Assembly: GCA_039822005.1 (NCBI GenBank)
Contig: JBCBMZ010000001.1
Coordinates: 558,001 to 622,000 of the forward strand
Origin: JBCBDX01 sp039822005
Lineage (GTDB): Bacteria; Pseudomonadota; Alphaproteobacteria; Rhizobiales; Rhizobiaceae
Direction: 5' to 3'
Length of the DNA stretch: 64,000 nt
Shown: piece by piece, positions 23,541 to 33,093 of the stretch
Layout of the letters: every line of letters starts with the position of its first letter
Numbering within the stretch: the first letter of the stretch is position 1
Notes under the pieces: generated by a model
What the model saw: only the letters and a program-made list of their open reading frames with translations
Databases searched by the model: none
What the model was told of the DNA's origin: nothing
Position numbers and translations under genes: made by a program

Positions 23541-24881
23541 TCAGGATGCTTTGACGCGTAAAGCCCCGCGGTAGGCGTCTCGCAGATAGCCAAGCGTATC
23601 CATCTCATCGACCGGTTTGCCGAAATAATAGCCCTGTCCGTTTGCACAGCCAAACTCGACAAGACGGCTCACGGTTTCTTCCTCTTCGATGCCTTCGGCT
23701 ACAACGTCCATGCCAAGTCCCTCGCACATGGCAAGGATCGCCTTCACAATGTGTTCCGAGGGGCGGTCGCTTAGAAGTTCGGCGATGAAGGCCCGGTCGA
23801 TTTTCAACTTGTCAAACTTGATATCGCGCAGGCGACCCAATGATGATTGACCGGTGCCGAAATCATCGAGCGACACACGGATGCCTGCTGATCGTAAATC
23901 CTCGATGATCTTGGTCGCCGACGCCGGGTCTGTCATCACACTGGTTTCGGTGATTTCCACTTCCAAACGGTTGGGAGCAAGGTCGGCTTTGTCCAGGATG
24001 GACAAGATCTGAAGCCCGGTGTTGGCATCCACCAATTGTGAAGGTGAAAGGTTGAAGGCCAGAAACATCTCGTCAGGCCATTGTGCTGCCGCTTCAGCGG
24101 CCTTGCGAAGAACGAGTTTTGACATTGCTGTTATAATCCCGCGTTCCTCGGCAATAGGAATGAAGACCGCTGGAGAAACAAATCCAAGGTCACGGTCGAC
24201 CCACCGCGAAAGGCACTCAAAGCCGATCGTTTCACGTGTCTTCAAATCGACGATGGGTTGGAAATGCGGTTCAATCTCGCCTGCCGACACGGCGCGGCGC
24301 AATGCTTGCTCAATAACGGCGTTTTTTCGTGCCGCCTCTTCCATTTCATAGGTGTAGACAACGAAGCTGCCGCGGCCGTTTTTCTTGGAAGTGTAGAGCG
24401 CTGCCTCTGCCTTGTCGGTTAGTGTTTCAGTCGTGTCTTCAGGGTCGCTGAAAATGGAAAGGCCGACGGAGCAAGCCAGACGGGCTGTGCGTTCACCAAC
24501 ATCAAATGGTGCCGACAGGACTTCTGTGAGCGTACGGCCAAATTCAGAGGCGGCGCTCTCATGAAACATCAACGGAAGGATCAAGCCGAATTCGTCGCCG
24601 CCGACGCGGGCAACGGTAGCGTTTTCCCCGACCAGCGCGCCAAGGCGCAAGCCGATTTGCTTTAAAATGGCATCACCCGCCGATTTGCCGAACAAATCGT
24701 TGATCGGTTTGAAACCATCAATATCCACCAGCGCAACTGTGAAGGGGACCGGATCGTCGCGCCGTTCTTGCAAAAGGCGCTGCAACCGCTTTTGAAAACG
24801 ACGGTGGTTGGCGATACCTGTCAGCGGATCCGTAAAGGCCAGTTCATCTGGCTGGATATCGAAATCATCAAAAAGCTGCAT
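23541..24881 (-). CDS. Diguanylate cyclase/phosphodiesterase (GGDEF-EAL)
   Basis: A 446-residue cytoplasmic protein from ATG 24881 (MQLFDDFDIQ); ATG or other start at 24896 would add five residues. The GGDEF domain has DPLTGIANHRRF, the metal DIDGFKPIN and an intact VARVGGDEFGL. The EAL domain has IGFECLSRW (ECL variant), FNLSPSQL, VEITETSVM, DDFGTGQSSLGRL and KIDRAFI, so the catalytic acids are present. No sensor domain. It faces the large hybrid kinase tail to tail. Both synthesis and hydrolysis of c-di-GMP are possible from the motifs. Confidence 0.92.
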   Translation of the reverse strand: MQLFDDFDIQPDELAFTDPLTGIANHRRFQKRLQRLLQERRDDPVPFTVALVDIDGFKPINDLFGKSAGDAILKQIGLRLGALVGENATVARVGGDEFGLILPLMFHESAASEFGRTLTEVLSAPFDVGERTARLACSVGLSIFSDPEDTTETLTDKAEAALYTSKKNGRGSFVVYTYEMEEAARKNAVIEQALRRAVSAGEIEPHFQPIVDLKTRETIGFECLSRWVDRDLGFVSPAVFIPIAEERGIITAMSKLVLRKAAEAAAQWPDEMFLAFNLSPSQLVDANTGLQILSILDKADLAPNRLEVEITETSVMTDPASATKIIEDLRSAGIRVSLDDFGTGQSSLGRLRDIKFDKLKIDRAFIAELLSDRPSEHIVKAILAMCEGLGMDVVAEGIEEEETVSRLVEFGCANGQGYYFGKPVDEMDTLGYLRDAYRGALRVKAS

Positions 24882-24955
24882 AGCGTCCCGTCCCAATTGC
24901 CCGCGGGCACCATGCGCACAATCAATTTGACATCGTGTTAGATGAAAAGATCAAA

Positions 24956-25708
24956 TTAAATACATCTGCCGCCATCGACTTCGAGCGCCACGCCGGTGAT
25001 GAACGCGGCCTCGTCAGAAACCAACCAAAGAGCGGCATTTGCAATGTCCAGCGGCGTGGAAAATCGTCCCAGCGGAATGACGGATTGAAACCGTGCACGC
25101 ACTTCCGGCGTATCCTCGCCCATGAATGTCGAGAGCATGCCGGTTTCGCCCGCAACCGGACAGAGGCAATTCACCCGGATGCCGTCCCCTGCCAATTCTA
25201 CAGCCATCGACTTGGTCGCGGTAATCGTCCAGCCTTTCGAGGCATTGTACCAGGTCAAGCCGGGTCTCGGCCGAAGTCCGGCGGTTGAAGCCGTCGTCAG
25301 GATTGTACCACCGCCATTGTCGCGCATGTGCGGTACGATGGCCTTTGCCGCAAGATAAATGGCCTTCATGTTGACATTGGTGATGCGGTCGAACTCATCA
25401 TCGGTGACATCCAACAGAGAGCCGTTAATATGCGAGTAGCCTGCATTGTTGACGAGAATGTCGACCTTGCCAAATTGGGCCATCGCCGTTTCAACCATCG
25501 ACGATACATTGTCGGACAAGGACACGTCAGCGCAAAAGGGTGTTGCAAGTTCTCCGATCTCGGTGGCCACACCTTCTGCGCCGGCAGGGTCAAGATCAGC
25601 GACCAGAACATGACAGCCTTCTTCGGCAAACCGGCGCGCCATGCCTGCGCCGAAGCCGGAACCAGCACCTGTAATGATTGCCGCTTTTCCCGCAAGTCTT
25701 GCACCCAT
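24956..25708 (-). CDS. Short-chain dehydrogenase/reductase
   Basis: A 250-residue classical SDR. NAD(P) motif AAIITGAGSGFGAGMARRF, VLVADLD acidic residue favouring NAD(H), NNAGYSHINGS, and the catalytic Ser-Tyr-Lys with TTASTAG and YNASKGW. It follows the aldehyde dehydrogenase gene after 9 bases on the same strand. The pair looks like an alcohol-to-acid or hydroxy-compound oxidation route. Substrate unknown. Confidence 0.88.
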   Translation of the reverse strand: MGARLAGKAAIITGAGSGFGAGMARRFAEEGCHVLVADLDPAGAEGVATEIGELATPFCADVSLSDNVSSMVETAMAQFGKVDILVNNAGYSHINGSLLDVTDDEFDRITNVNMKAIYLAAKAIVPHMRDNGGGTILTTASTAGLRPRPGLTWYNASKGWTITATKSMAVELAGDGIRVNCLCPVAGETGMLSTFMGEDTPEVRARFQSVIPLGRFSTPLDIANAALWLVSDEAAFITGVALEVDGGRCI

Positions 25709-25717
25709 GACCGTCTC

Positions 25718-27205
25718 CTACCCGTGGTTAAAAACAATGGTTTTGGTCGCGCTCATATCCTTGAGCGCCTCAAACCCTTTTTCCCGCCCAAAGCCCGATT
25801 TTTTAAACCCACCGAAGGGCAGCTCAATACCGCCGCCTGCACCATAGCCGTTCACGTAGACCTGTCCCGCCCGCACCCCTTTCGCCACACGATGTTGGCG
25901 GGCACCGTCGGCAGTCCACACGCCGGCAACCAGGCCAAAGGGCGTGGCGTTTGCCAAACGCACCGCATCGGCTTCATCGGAAAAGGGCGTAAGCGCCAAA
26001 ACCGGTCCGAACACTTCCTCGTGAAAAAGGTCGTTGTCGGGGGCAACATTTCCAAACAGCATCGCCGCCTGATAATATCCGCCTTCCGGCGCGTCGGGAG
26101 CCACAGAGCCTTGCTCCAAAAGCTCGATGCCAGCCGATATTGCGTCATCGGTAAAACGCCTGACGCTTTCGGCTTGCTTGCGATTGATGAGCGCGCCCAG
26201 ATCACCATCGCGCCAGTGAGGTTCAGCCACCAAAGAGGTGAAACGTTCAGCCAGCGATGCAGCCACTTTTTCGTAGATTTGTTTTTCCACCAATACCCGC
26301 GATCCCGCCGAGCATGTTTGACCTCCATTTTGGATGATAGCGCTGATCACAACCGGCAGCGCCGCATCAACATCCGCATCTGCAAAGATGATTTGCGGTG
26401 ACTTGCCACCCAATTCCATGGTGATACCGCGATTATTGTCCGCCGCCGCCTTTTGGATGGCGGTACCTGTCGGCGGCGAGCCAGTGAAAGTCACATAGTC
26501 CACGTCAGCATGGCGACTGAGCGCCGCGCCTGCTTCTGCGCCAATGCCGGTGACAACATTGATAGCACCGGCGGGAAAACCGGCATCGAGCGCCAGTTCG
26601 GCAATGCGGATTGATGTAAGCGATGCATCTTCCGCTGGTTTGACAACAAGCGTGTTCCCCATTGCCAATGCTGCGCCCGCCACGCGCGCAAAAATCTGCA
26701 TCGGATAATTCCAGGGAATAATACCCGCTACGACGCCATGGGGTTCGCGCACGGTCAGGGCTGTGTGGGTTGCCAAAAAGGGAATGGCGTCGCCGTGCAC
26801 TTTGTCGGCCGCCCCGCCATAATATTCAAAATAGCGGATCGTGGCAGCGGCATCGGCCACACCTTGCCGCAGTGGTTTGCCTGTTTCGCGGCTCTCCGTG
26901 GCCGCAAGTTCATCGGCATTCGCTTCAATGATTTGCCCGAGCTTGGTCAACAGGCGACCGCGCTCTGTGGCGGTCATGCAGGCCCATGGGCCTGTCTCAA
27001 AGGCATGGCGCGCTGAAGTGACTGCGGCATCCACATCGCCGGAACCGGAACGGGCGATGGCGGCGAAAACTTTCCCGTCACAGGGGCATGTCACATCAAG
27101 TGTGCGGCCATCGATAGCCGAGGCCGCAGCGCCATGGATGACATTTTGCGCAATGCGGCTGTCGGCTACCTTCCGGCTCAGTGTTTGAAGACTGTTCTCG
27201 GTCAT
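25718..27205 (-). CDS. Aldehyde dehydrogenase family protein
   Basis: A 495-residue NAD(P)-dependent aldehyde dehydrogenase of normal length. The catalytic Cys lies in NGGQTCSAGSRV and the general-base Glu in MELGGKSPQIIF; IIPWNYPMQIF and FTGSPPTGTAIQ are cofactor-binding motifs. It is the first gene of a two-gene operon with the SDR. Related to gamma-aminobutyraldehyde/betaine-aldehyde types, though the exact substrate is not evident. Confidence 0.9.
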   Translation of the reverse strand: MTENSLQTLSRKVADSRIAQNVIHGAAASAIDGRTLDVTCPCDGKVFAAIARSGSGDVDAAVTSARHAFETGPWACMTATERGRLLTKLGQIIEANADELAATESRETGKPLRQGVADAAATIRYFEYYGGAADKVHGDAIPFLATHTALTVREPHGVVAGIIPWNYPMQIFARVAGAALAMGNTLVVKPAEDASLTSIRIAELALDAGFPAGAINVVTGIGAEAGAALSRHADVDYVTFTGSPPTGTAIQKAAADNNRGITMELGGKSPQIIFADADVDAALPVVISAIIQNGGQTCSAGSRVLVEKQIYEKVAASLAERFTSLVAEPHWRDGDLGALINRKQAESVRRFTDDAISAGIELLEQGSVAPDAPEGGYYQAAMLFGNVAPDNDLFHEEVFGPVLALTPFSDEADAVRLANATPFGLVAGVWTADGARQHRVAKGVRAGQVYVNGYGAGGGIELPFGGFKKSGFGREKGFEALKDMSATKTIVFNHG

Positions 27206-27386
27206 TTGGGGCCTCCCAAGCGTACACCATCATGTTGCAGGGTACGCTCGAAAAGCAAGCTGATCTGCCATTGATGCAATGAACGTTAAAGATCAGCGGG
27301 CAATTTGCCTCGATCGGGGATGTTCAGCGACCGTTCAGGAAGTTACACCTATGCAAGAGTTCAAGGTGTGGAGCGAGGAGCCTGCT

Positions 27387-27818
27387 GTGACCATGATCAA
27401 GACGTTATTTGCCACCATTTTGCTGTTGGCCGCTACAATGTTGGCGCAAGCGGAGAGTTTTACTATCAACGCCGACCATAACGGGTCGCTCATGGAGATC
27501 CGTGTGAACAATGGGCAGGCACAGATTGTCTATGCACGACCAAGGTCCAGCATTGCACGCGTTGGCGTGACGCCGGGCACAGTTCTTTTTTCCGGCGTGC
27601 ACAGCGGTGGCAATTACTCCGGCCAAGCCCGCGTTTTCCGCAGCGGCTGCGCGCCGGCACTTTATAATGTCAGCGGTTCAATCCGAGTTGTTGGTGAAGT
27701 CGGACGAAGACTCACACTGACCGGCGCTGCCCCGGTTCGCAATGGGTGCACCGTAACCGGTTACACGATGAACAGCGGTAATGCCCGTCTCGACTTTAAC
27801 CTCTACATCGTGGATTGA
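27387..27818 (+). CDS. Secreted protein of unknown function
   Basis: A 143-residue protein with a signal peptide (MIKTLFATILLLAATMLAQA-ES). The mature part is beta-rich and contains two cysteines (RSGCAPALYNVSG; RNGCTVTGYT). I prefer GTG 27387, six bases after GAGGAG; ATG 27393 is also possible. It overlaps nothing but lies 11 bases before the next secreted protein gene, so the two are probably co-transcribed. No family recognised. Confidence 0.68.
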   Translation: MTMIKTLFATILLLAATMLAQAESFTINADHNGSLMEIRVNNGQAQIVYARPRSSIARVGVTPGTVLFSGVHSGGNYSGQARVFRSGCAPALYNVSGSIRVVGEVGRRLTLTGAAPVRNGCTVTGYTMNSGNARLDFNLYIVD

Positions 27819-27829
27819 GCTTGCCAAGT

Positions 27830-28408
27830 ATGCATCTGAAAACAGCATTTTTAATGCTTGCAATGTCCGTTGCAATATTAACAACGGGTAGCGATGAAGC
27901 CTTTGCGGAGCCACGTTCGGACTATGTGTTTGTTAAGATGGAGAGGGACTGCCCGGTAATCCAAGCTGACTTCTATCAGGGGCGTGCCTGCACCGGTATG
28001 GGCGGTTATGATGTTGTCTACAATGACGACAAACATGGTTACCTTGTGTTCGTGCCAAGCGGCCAATCGGCAGGGTATTTGCAGACCCGTGACCGCTATC
28101 AGGAAATACAGGGCGGTTCCTTTGCAATCATGTTCAAGAACGCTGAGGACATCTCCGCAATAGAGTTTCGTGGGTCAGGGACCGGAACGAATTGGACCCC
28201 GTACGCAGCTATCGTGCGCATGTCGGAATTTCGCGATCAAAACTATGATCACAATGCGCTTCACATTGTGAAACTATCACCCGATCGAACCTGCCCCATT
28301 GCCTCGGTGGGCGGCGACATATCCGGGCACAATGAAATAGCGCGCCGCATCGCTGACGAACATGCCATGACGTGGAACTGCGATGTCGATAGGCTTTTCC
28401 AATACTAA
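27830..28408 (+). CDS. Secreted protein of unknown function
   Basis: A 192-residue protein starting MHLKTAFLMLAMSVAILTTG, signal peptide with likely cleavage at AFA-EP. Four cysteines in the mature part (RDCPVIQ, RACTGMG, RTCPIAS, WNCDVD) could form two disulfides. It directly follows the other exported protein. A TTG at 27815 would overlap the upstream stop and is less likely. Not recognised. Confidence 0.65.
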   Translation: MHLKTAFLMLAMSVAILTTGSDEAFAEPRSDYVFVKMERDCPVIQADFYQGRACTGMGGYDVVYNDDKHGYLVFVPSGQSAGYLQTRDRYQEIQGGSFAIMFKNAEDISAIEFRGSGTGTNWTPYAAIVRMSEFRDQNYDHNALHIVKLSPDRTCPIASVGGDISGHNEIARRIADEHAMTWNCDVDRLFQY

Positions 28409-28517
28409 CAAGCGGTAAGAGACGTCGTCGACGCGTGAAAATTGTATGACACGCTAGCTTTTTTAAATCGATTAGATTATAGCGGCCGGTAAACCTAAGA
28501 CACGCCGAGGCGCGCCC

Positions 28518-29990
28518 ATGTCTTCTCAAATCATTCCCGTTGATCCGTTTGATCTGATTATTTTTGGTGGAACCGGCGATCTTGCGGAGCGCAAACTGCT
28601 GCCGGCACTCTATCACCGACAAATTGACGGGCAGCTTTCTGAACCAACCAACATCATAGCTGCGTCCCGCTCTGAAATGAGCGATGCGGAGTATCGTGAT
28701 TTTGCCCATCAAGCGCTCAAACAGCATGTCAAAGACCCGCTGGACGACAATCAGCTGACGCAGTTCTTGAAACGGTTGTCATATGTCTCCGTCGACGCAA
28801 AATCCGACAAGGGTTGGCCGGATCTTGCAGGCGCTGTTTCAGGCAAGGATGAGCGTAGGCGTGCTTGTTATCTTGCGGTCGGGCCATCGCTTTTTGGGGA
28901 CATCGCAACGCGCCTTCGCGACCATCACATTATCACGGACGAGACACGGATCATCGTAGAAAAGCCCATTGGGCGCGACCTTAAATCCGCCAACGCGCTC
29001 AATGACACGTTGGGTCAGGTTTTTGACGAGAAGCAGATTTTCCGAATTGATCATTATCTCGGCAAGGAAACGGTGCAAAACCTGATGGCGCTGCGTTTTG
29101 CCAATGCGCTTTACGAGCCGCTTTGGAACTCCGCCCATATCGACCATGTGCAGATCACGGTTGCTGAGTCTGTCGGTTTGGAGGGGCGGGCCGGTTACTA
29201 TGACAAGGCGGGTGCGTTGCGCGATATGGTGCAGAACCACCTGATGCAGCTTTTGTGTTTGGTGGCGATGGAGCCGCCAACCTCCATGGATGCCGATGCC
29301 GTCCGAGATGAAAAGCTCAAAGTCTTGCGTGCGCTCCAGCCGATTACCGCCGCTAATGTGGAAAAATTGACGGTCCGCGGTCAATATAAATCCGGTGCCT
29401 CCGGCGGCGGGCCGGTAAAGGGCTATTTGGAAGAGCTGGAAGGTGGCCAATCAAATACGGAAACGTTTGTCGCCCTCAAAGCAGAAATTGGAAGTTGGCG
29501 CTGGGCTGGCGTGCCGTTTTACCTGCGAACCGGCAAACGCATGACGAACCGGGTTTCCGAGATTGTCGTTGCCTTCAAGCCGGTGCCGCACTCCATTTTT
29601 GAAACGAGCGCCGGGCGGGTTCAAGCCAACAATCTGGTGATACGGTTACAGCCGGATGAAGGTGTCAAGCAGTGGATCATGATCAAGGATCCGGGGCCCG
29701 GTGGCATGCGACTGCGCCATGTGCCTCTTGATATGAGCTTTGCCGAGGAATTCAGCGTCAGAAATCCCGATGCTTACGAGAGGCTGATCATGGATGTTAT
29801 TCGTGGCAATCAGACGCTCTTCATGCGCCGTGACGAGGTAGAGGCAGCCTGGCAATGGGTAGACCCTATTTTGAGCGCTTGGGAGGAAACCGGCATGCGT
29901 GTGCAGAACTACACTGCTGGCACATGGGGCCCTTCCTCTTCCATCGCTCTGATTGAGCGCGATGGCCGGACCTGGCATGAGAGCGTTTGA
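28518..29990 (+). CDS. zwf: Glucose-6-phosphate 1-dehydrogenase
   Basis: A 490-residue G6PD. The N-terminal NADP motif is LIIFGGTGDLAERKLLPALY, the substrate-binding active site is RIDHYLGKETVQN, and RNPDAYERLIMDV is the C-terminal signature. It oxidises glucose 6-phosphate to 6-phosphogluconolactone. It heads the zwf-pgl-edd operon, a common alphaproteobacterial layout for the Entner-Doudoroff pathway; eda is not in the window. Confidence 0.97.
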   Translation: MSSQIIPVDPFDLIIFGGTGDLAERKLLPALYHRQIDGQLSEPTNIIAASRSEMSDAEYRDFAHQALKQHVKDPLDDNQLTQFLKRLSYVSVDAKSDKGWPDLAGAVSGKDERRRACYLAVGPSLFGDIATRLRDHHIITDETRIIVEKPIGRDLKSANALNDTLGQVFDEKQIFRIDHYLGKETVQNLMALRFANALYEPLWNSAHIDHVQITVAESVGLEGRAGYYDKAGALRDMVQNHLMQLLCLVAMEPPTSMDADAVRDEKLKVLRALQPITAANVEKLTVRGQYKSGASGGGPVKGYLEELEGGQSNTETFVALKAEIGSWRWAGVPFYLRTGKRMTNRVSEIVVAFKPVPHSIFETSAGRVQANNLVIRLQPDEGVKQWIMIKDPGPGGMRLRHVPLDMSFAEEFSVRNPDAYERLIMDVIRGNQTLFMRRDEVEAAWQWVDPILSAWEETGMRVQNYTAGTWGPSSSIALIERDGRTWHESV

Positions 29991-29993
29991 TCC

Positions 29994-30695
29994 ATGAGCG
30001 ACATTGAGTTTCACACCTATGAAACGCGTGAACAATTGGCCGAAGCGTTGGCGATCGGCGTTGCTGGCGTGCTCGGTGGTGGCATGGCCACACGCGGCAG
30101 TGCCAATCTGGCGGTTTCTGGCGGCAGCACGCCAAAGCTCTTTTTTGAGCAATTGTCGAAGGCGGAAATCGAATGGGCCAGTGTGAAAGTGCGGCTGGTG
30201 GACGAACGCATTGTGCCACCCGACCATGAACGGTCCAATGCGGGTTTGGCCAACCGTTATTTGCTGCAGGCGCGCGCTACCGATGCCGAACTCATACCGT
30301 ACGTCGTTGACGGGCAAACGCCGGAGGAGTGCGCCGAAAAGTCTGAGCCCTTGATGGCCATCGAAGACGGGCGGCTCGATGCCGTGATCCTGGGCATGGG
30401 GACGGACGGCCATACCGCCTCCTTTTTCCCGCAAGGCAGCCGTTTATTGAGCGCAATTGACTTGGATGATGACCGTAATGTCATTGCCATGGAGGCGCCC
30501 GGCGCCGGCGAGCCCCGTTTGACCATGACCTTGCCCTTTATTCTGGATGCGCGCTTTATCGCACTTCACATTGAGGGTGAAGAAAAGCGTCGCGTTTATG
30601 AACAGGCGTTGGCGGGAACCGATTTGCTGGAGATGCCGGTTCGCGCCGTTCTACAGCAAAATGTCGCGCCAGTTCATGTTTTCTGGGCGCCATAA
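29994..30695 (+). CDS. pgl: 6-phosphogluconolactonase
   Basis: A 233-residue DevB-type lactonase: NLAVSGGSTPKLFFEQL, VRLVDERIVPPDHERSN, and AVILGMGTDGHTASFFPQG, all family signatures. It hydrolyses 6-phosphogluconolactone. ATG 29994 lies 4 bases after the zwf stop, so the two are translated from one message. Confidence 0.96.
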   Translation: MSDIEFHTYETREQLAEALAIGVAGVLGGGMATRGSANLAVSGGSTPKLFFEQLSKAEIEWASVKVRLVDERIVPPDHERSNAGLANRYLLQARATDAELIPYVVDGQTPEECAEKSEPLMAIEDGRLDAVILGMGTDGHTASFFPQGSRLLSAIDLDDDRNVIAMEAPGAGEPRLTMTLPFILDARFIALHIEGEEKRRVYEQALAGTDLLEMPVRAVLQQNVAPVHVFWAP

Positions 30696-30737
30696 GCAAG
30701 TATCGTACGTGAAAAAGCCACGATCAGGGAGTGTGTT

Positions 30738-32567
30738 TTGACCAATGCTGAATTTGACGTCAACGCAACCGTTCAAGCCGTTACCAACCGGATCATTGAA
30801 CGCTCAAAACCGGGGCGCGAAGTCTATCTGCAGCGTCTGGCAGATCGGGCGGCGCAAGGGCCAAAACGATCATCCTTGTCTTGCGGAAATCTCGCACATG
30901 GTTTTGCTGCCTGCGGACCGACCGACAAAGGTAATCTGAAGGGCGATGTCGTCGGCAATTTGGGCATCATCACTGCCTACAACGACATGCTCTCCGCGCA
31001 TCAACCCTTTGAGACATTTCCGGCCATCATCCGCGATGCGGCCCGTGAGGCTGGCGGTGTTGCACAAGTGGCGGGCGGTGTGCCGGCCATGTGTGACGGT
31101 GTCACGCAAGGGCAGGCCGGCATGGAATTGTCGCTCTTTTCGCGCGACGTGATTGCCATGGCCGCGGCGGTTGGCCTTTCTCACGACATGTTTGATGCCG
31201 CGGTCTATCTTGGTGTCTGCGACAAGATCGTGCCGGGCCTGACCATTGCTGCGTTGACCTTTGGTCACCTGCCAGCGATTTTCATTCCTGCCGGTCCGAT
31301 GACGACCGGTATTTCCAATGATGAAAAAGCAAAAGTCCGCCAGCTCTACGCGGAAGGGAAAGTGGGGCGTAAAGAACTGCTTGAGAGCGAAAGCGCGGCC
31401 TATCACGGGCCGGGGACGTGTACTTTCTATGGCACAGCCAATTCCAACCAGATGCTTATGGAAATTATGGGTTTGCACACGCCCGGCGCTTCTTTTGTCA
31501 ATCCCAATACGCCGTTGCGTGATGCGCTGACGAAAGAAGCGGCCAAGCGTGCTTTAGCGATCACTGCCCTCGGCAATGAATTTACACCCGCCGGAGAAAT
31601 CATTGATGAGCGCTCGGTGGTCAATGGGGTTGTCGGTCTTCATGCCACTGGTGGCTCGACAAACCATACCATCCATCTGATCGCGATGGCGGCCGCTGCG
31701 GGCATCACGCTGACATGGCAAGACATTTCAGATTTGTCAGACGCGACACCTCTGCTGGCGCGTGTTTACCCGAACGGCAAGGCAGATGTGAACCACTTCC
31801 AGGCAGCCGGCGGTCTTGGTTTCCTGATCCGCGAATTGGCTTCAGGCGGACACATTCACCGGGATGTACGCACCGTTTGGGGTGAGGGGCTGGACGACTA
31901 TATGGTTGAAGCCAAACTCGACGGCGAGACGCTGGTCCGCGTTCCGGCGCCCGAAAAATCCGGCGACGAAACCGTTTTGGCGCCATTGCCCAAAGCTTTC
32001 CAGCATACCGGCGGCTTGAAAGTGTTGACCGGTAATCTGGGCCGCGCGGTCATCAAGACGTCAGCGGTTGCCGAAGAACGCCATATCATTGAAGCACCGG
32101 CGAAGGTCTTCCACTCGCAAAACGCCATGCAAGACGCTTTTCGCAAAGGCGAACTCGAAAAAGACTTTGTGGCCGTCATCCGCTTTCAGGGCCCCAAGGC
32201 CAACGGCATGCCTGAACTTCACAAGCTAACGCCCAATCTCGGCATTCTGCAAGATCGTGGCTACAAGGTCGCGCTTGTCACCGACGGGCGCATGTCGGGC
32301 GCATCGGGCAAAGTCCCGGCGGCGATCCATGTGACACCGGAAGCGCTCGATAGCGGTCCGATTGGCAAGGTGCAAGATGGCGATATGGTGCGCGTTGATG
32401 CGGTGGCGGGGACGTTGGAAATATTGGTGGACGAGGCCGAGATGGCAAGCCGTGCTCACGCGACCGAAGACATGGAATCCAACACGCATGGCGTTGGTCG
32501 TGAATTGTTCGACACGTTCCGACGCGTCGCAGGACACGCTGACGCGGGCGCCAGCGTGTTTGGTTAA
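30738..32567 (+). CDS. edd: Phosphogluconate dehydratase
   Basis: A 609-residue IlvD/Edd-family Fe-S dehydratase, the usual length for Edd. Seen: IITAYNDMLSAHQPFE, VPAMCDGVTQGQAGMELS, YLGVCDKIVPG, PGTCTFYGTANSNQM and TDGRMSGASGKVPAAIH. These include the cysteines of the cluster. It converts 6-phosphogluconate to KDPG. Start TTG 30738 with GGGAG six bases upstream. Third gene of the zwf operon, 42 bases after pgl. Confidence 0.96.
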   Translation: MTNAEFDVNATVQAVTNRIIERSKPGREVYLQRLADRAAQGPKRSSLSCGNLAHGFAACGPTDKGNLKGDVVGNLGIITAYNDMLSAHQPFETFPAIIRDAAREAGGVAQVAGGVPAMCDGVTQGQAGMELSLFSRDVIAMAAAVGLSHDMFDAAVYLGVCDKIVPGLTIAALTFGHLPAIFIPAGPMTTGISNDEKAKVRQLYAEGKVGRKELLESESAAYHGPGTCTFYGTANSNQMLMEIMGLHTPGASFVNPNTPLRDALTKEAAKRALAITALGNEFTPAGEIIDERSVVNGVVGLHATGGSTNHTIHLIAMAAAAGITLTWQDISDLSDATPLLARVYPNGKADVNHFQAAGGLGFLIRELASGGHIHRDVRTVWGEGLDDYMVEAKLDGETLVRVPAPEKSGDETVLAPLPKAFQHTGGLKVLTGNLGRAVIKTSAVAEERHIIEAPAKVFHSQNAMQDAFRKGELEKDFVAVIRFQGPKANGMPELHKLTPNLGILQDRGYKVALVTDGRMSGASGKVPAAIHVTPEALDSGPIGKVQDGDMVRVDAVAGTLEILVDEAEMASRAHATEDMESNTHGVGRELFDTFRRVAGHADAGASVFG

Positions 32568-32575
32568 AGGTTGGG

Positions 32576-33016
32576 CTAGTTAACGTTGATCGTGATTATC
32601 TCGGACATCACCGGCGGATCGTGCGGGATGTGAAACTGATCGCCTAGAACCAGTTGAAGCGTGTGCGAACCGGCTGGCAAATCGAGTGTGACCTGTGTCT
32701 GCCCGCCGCCAAAGTGAAGATGATTGTCGTCTGCCGGTATGGCATAGGTCAGTTCCTCGGCACTATCCGGCCCTTCACCCATTGGCGCGCGATTGATCAG
32801 CAAATGATGGTGACCGGTGTTTTCAAAATCTCCACCGGCTGGGGCGACGCCCATGCCTTCAAGGCCGAACATGACAGTCACCGGTGAACTAACAGTCGCG
32901 CCATTTTCAAGATTGGCAATATAAACTTTCGCGCCTTGAGGCGACGGCGTTTCCTGCGCAAGTGCAATTGCAGTGGTGCTGGCCAGCAGTGAGCCGGCAA
33001 TAATTACATGTTTCAT
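32576..33016 (-). CDS. DUF4399 domain exported protein
   Basis: A 146-residue protein with a signal peptide (MKHVIIAGSLLASTTAIALA-QE). The rest matches DUF4399: VYIANLENGATVSSPVTVMF, GMGVAPAG, TGHHHLLIN, DNHLHFGGGQTQ and VLGDQFHIPH. Its many His and Met residues suggest metal binding. It follows the PCuAC copper-chaperone gene on the same strand. Convergent with edd, 8 bases apart. Confidence 0.85.
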   Translation of the reverse strand: MKHVIIAGSLLASTTAIALAQETPSPQGAKVYIANLENGATVSSPVTVMFGLEGMGVAPAGGDFENTGHHHLLINRAPMGEGPDSAEELTYAIPADDNHLHFGGGQTQVTLDLPAGSHTLQLVLGDQFHIPHDPPVMSEIITINVN

Positions 33017-33033
33017 TTTTTCCTCCCTAATAG

Positions 33034-33056
33034 GGTTGAACTAGGTCCAACCCTGT
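33034..33056. promoter_or_regulatory. 7-bp inverted repeat between PCuAC and DUF4399 genes
   Basis: AGGGTTG (33034-33040) and CAACCCT (33050-33056) are exact complements with a 9-base spacer. It sits 18 bases upstream of the DUF4399 start. It could be an operator or a weak hairpin between cistrons. Confidence 0.3.
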
Positions 33057-33093
33057 CGGGGAGAAGGTCAGCCTTGATCACAAGCGGGTGATG

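Noticed and set aside
23541..24881. Degenerate EAL domain because of the ECL motif
   Set aside because: The Glu is kept and the other catalytic acids (DDFGTG, ETSVM, KID) are present.
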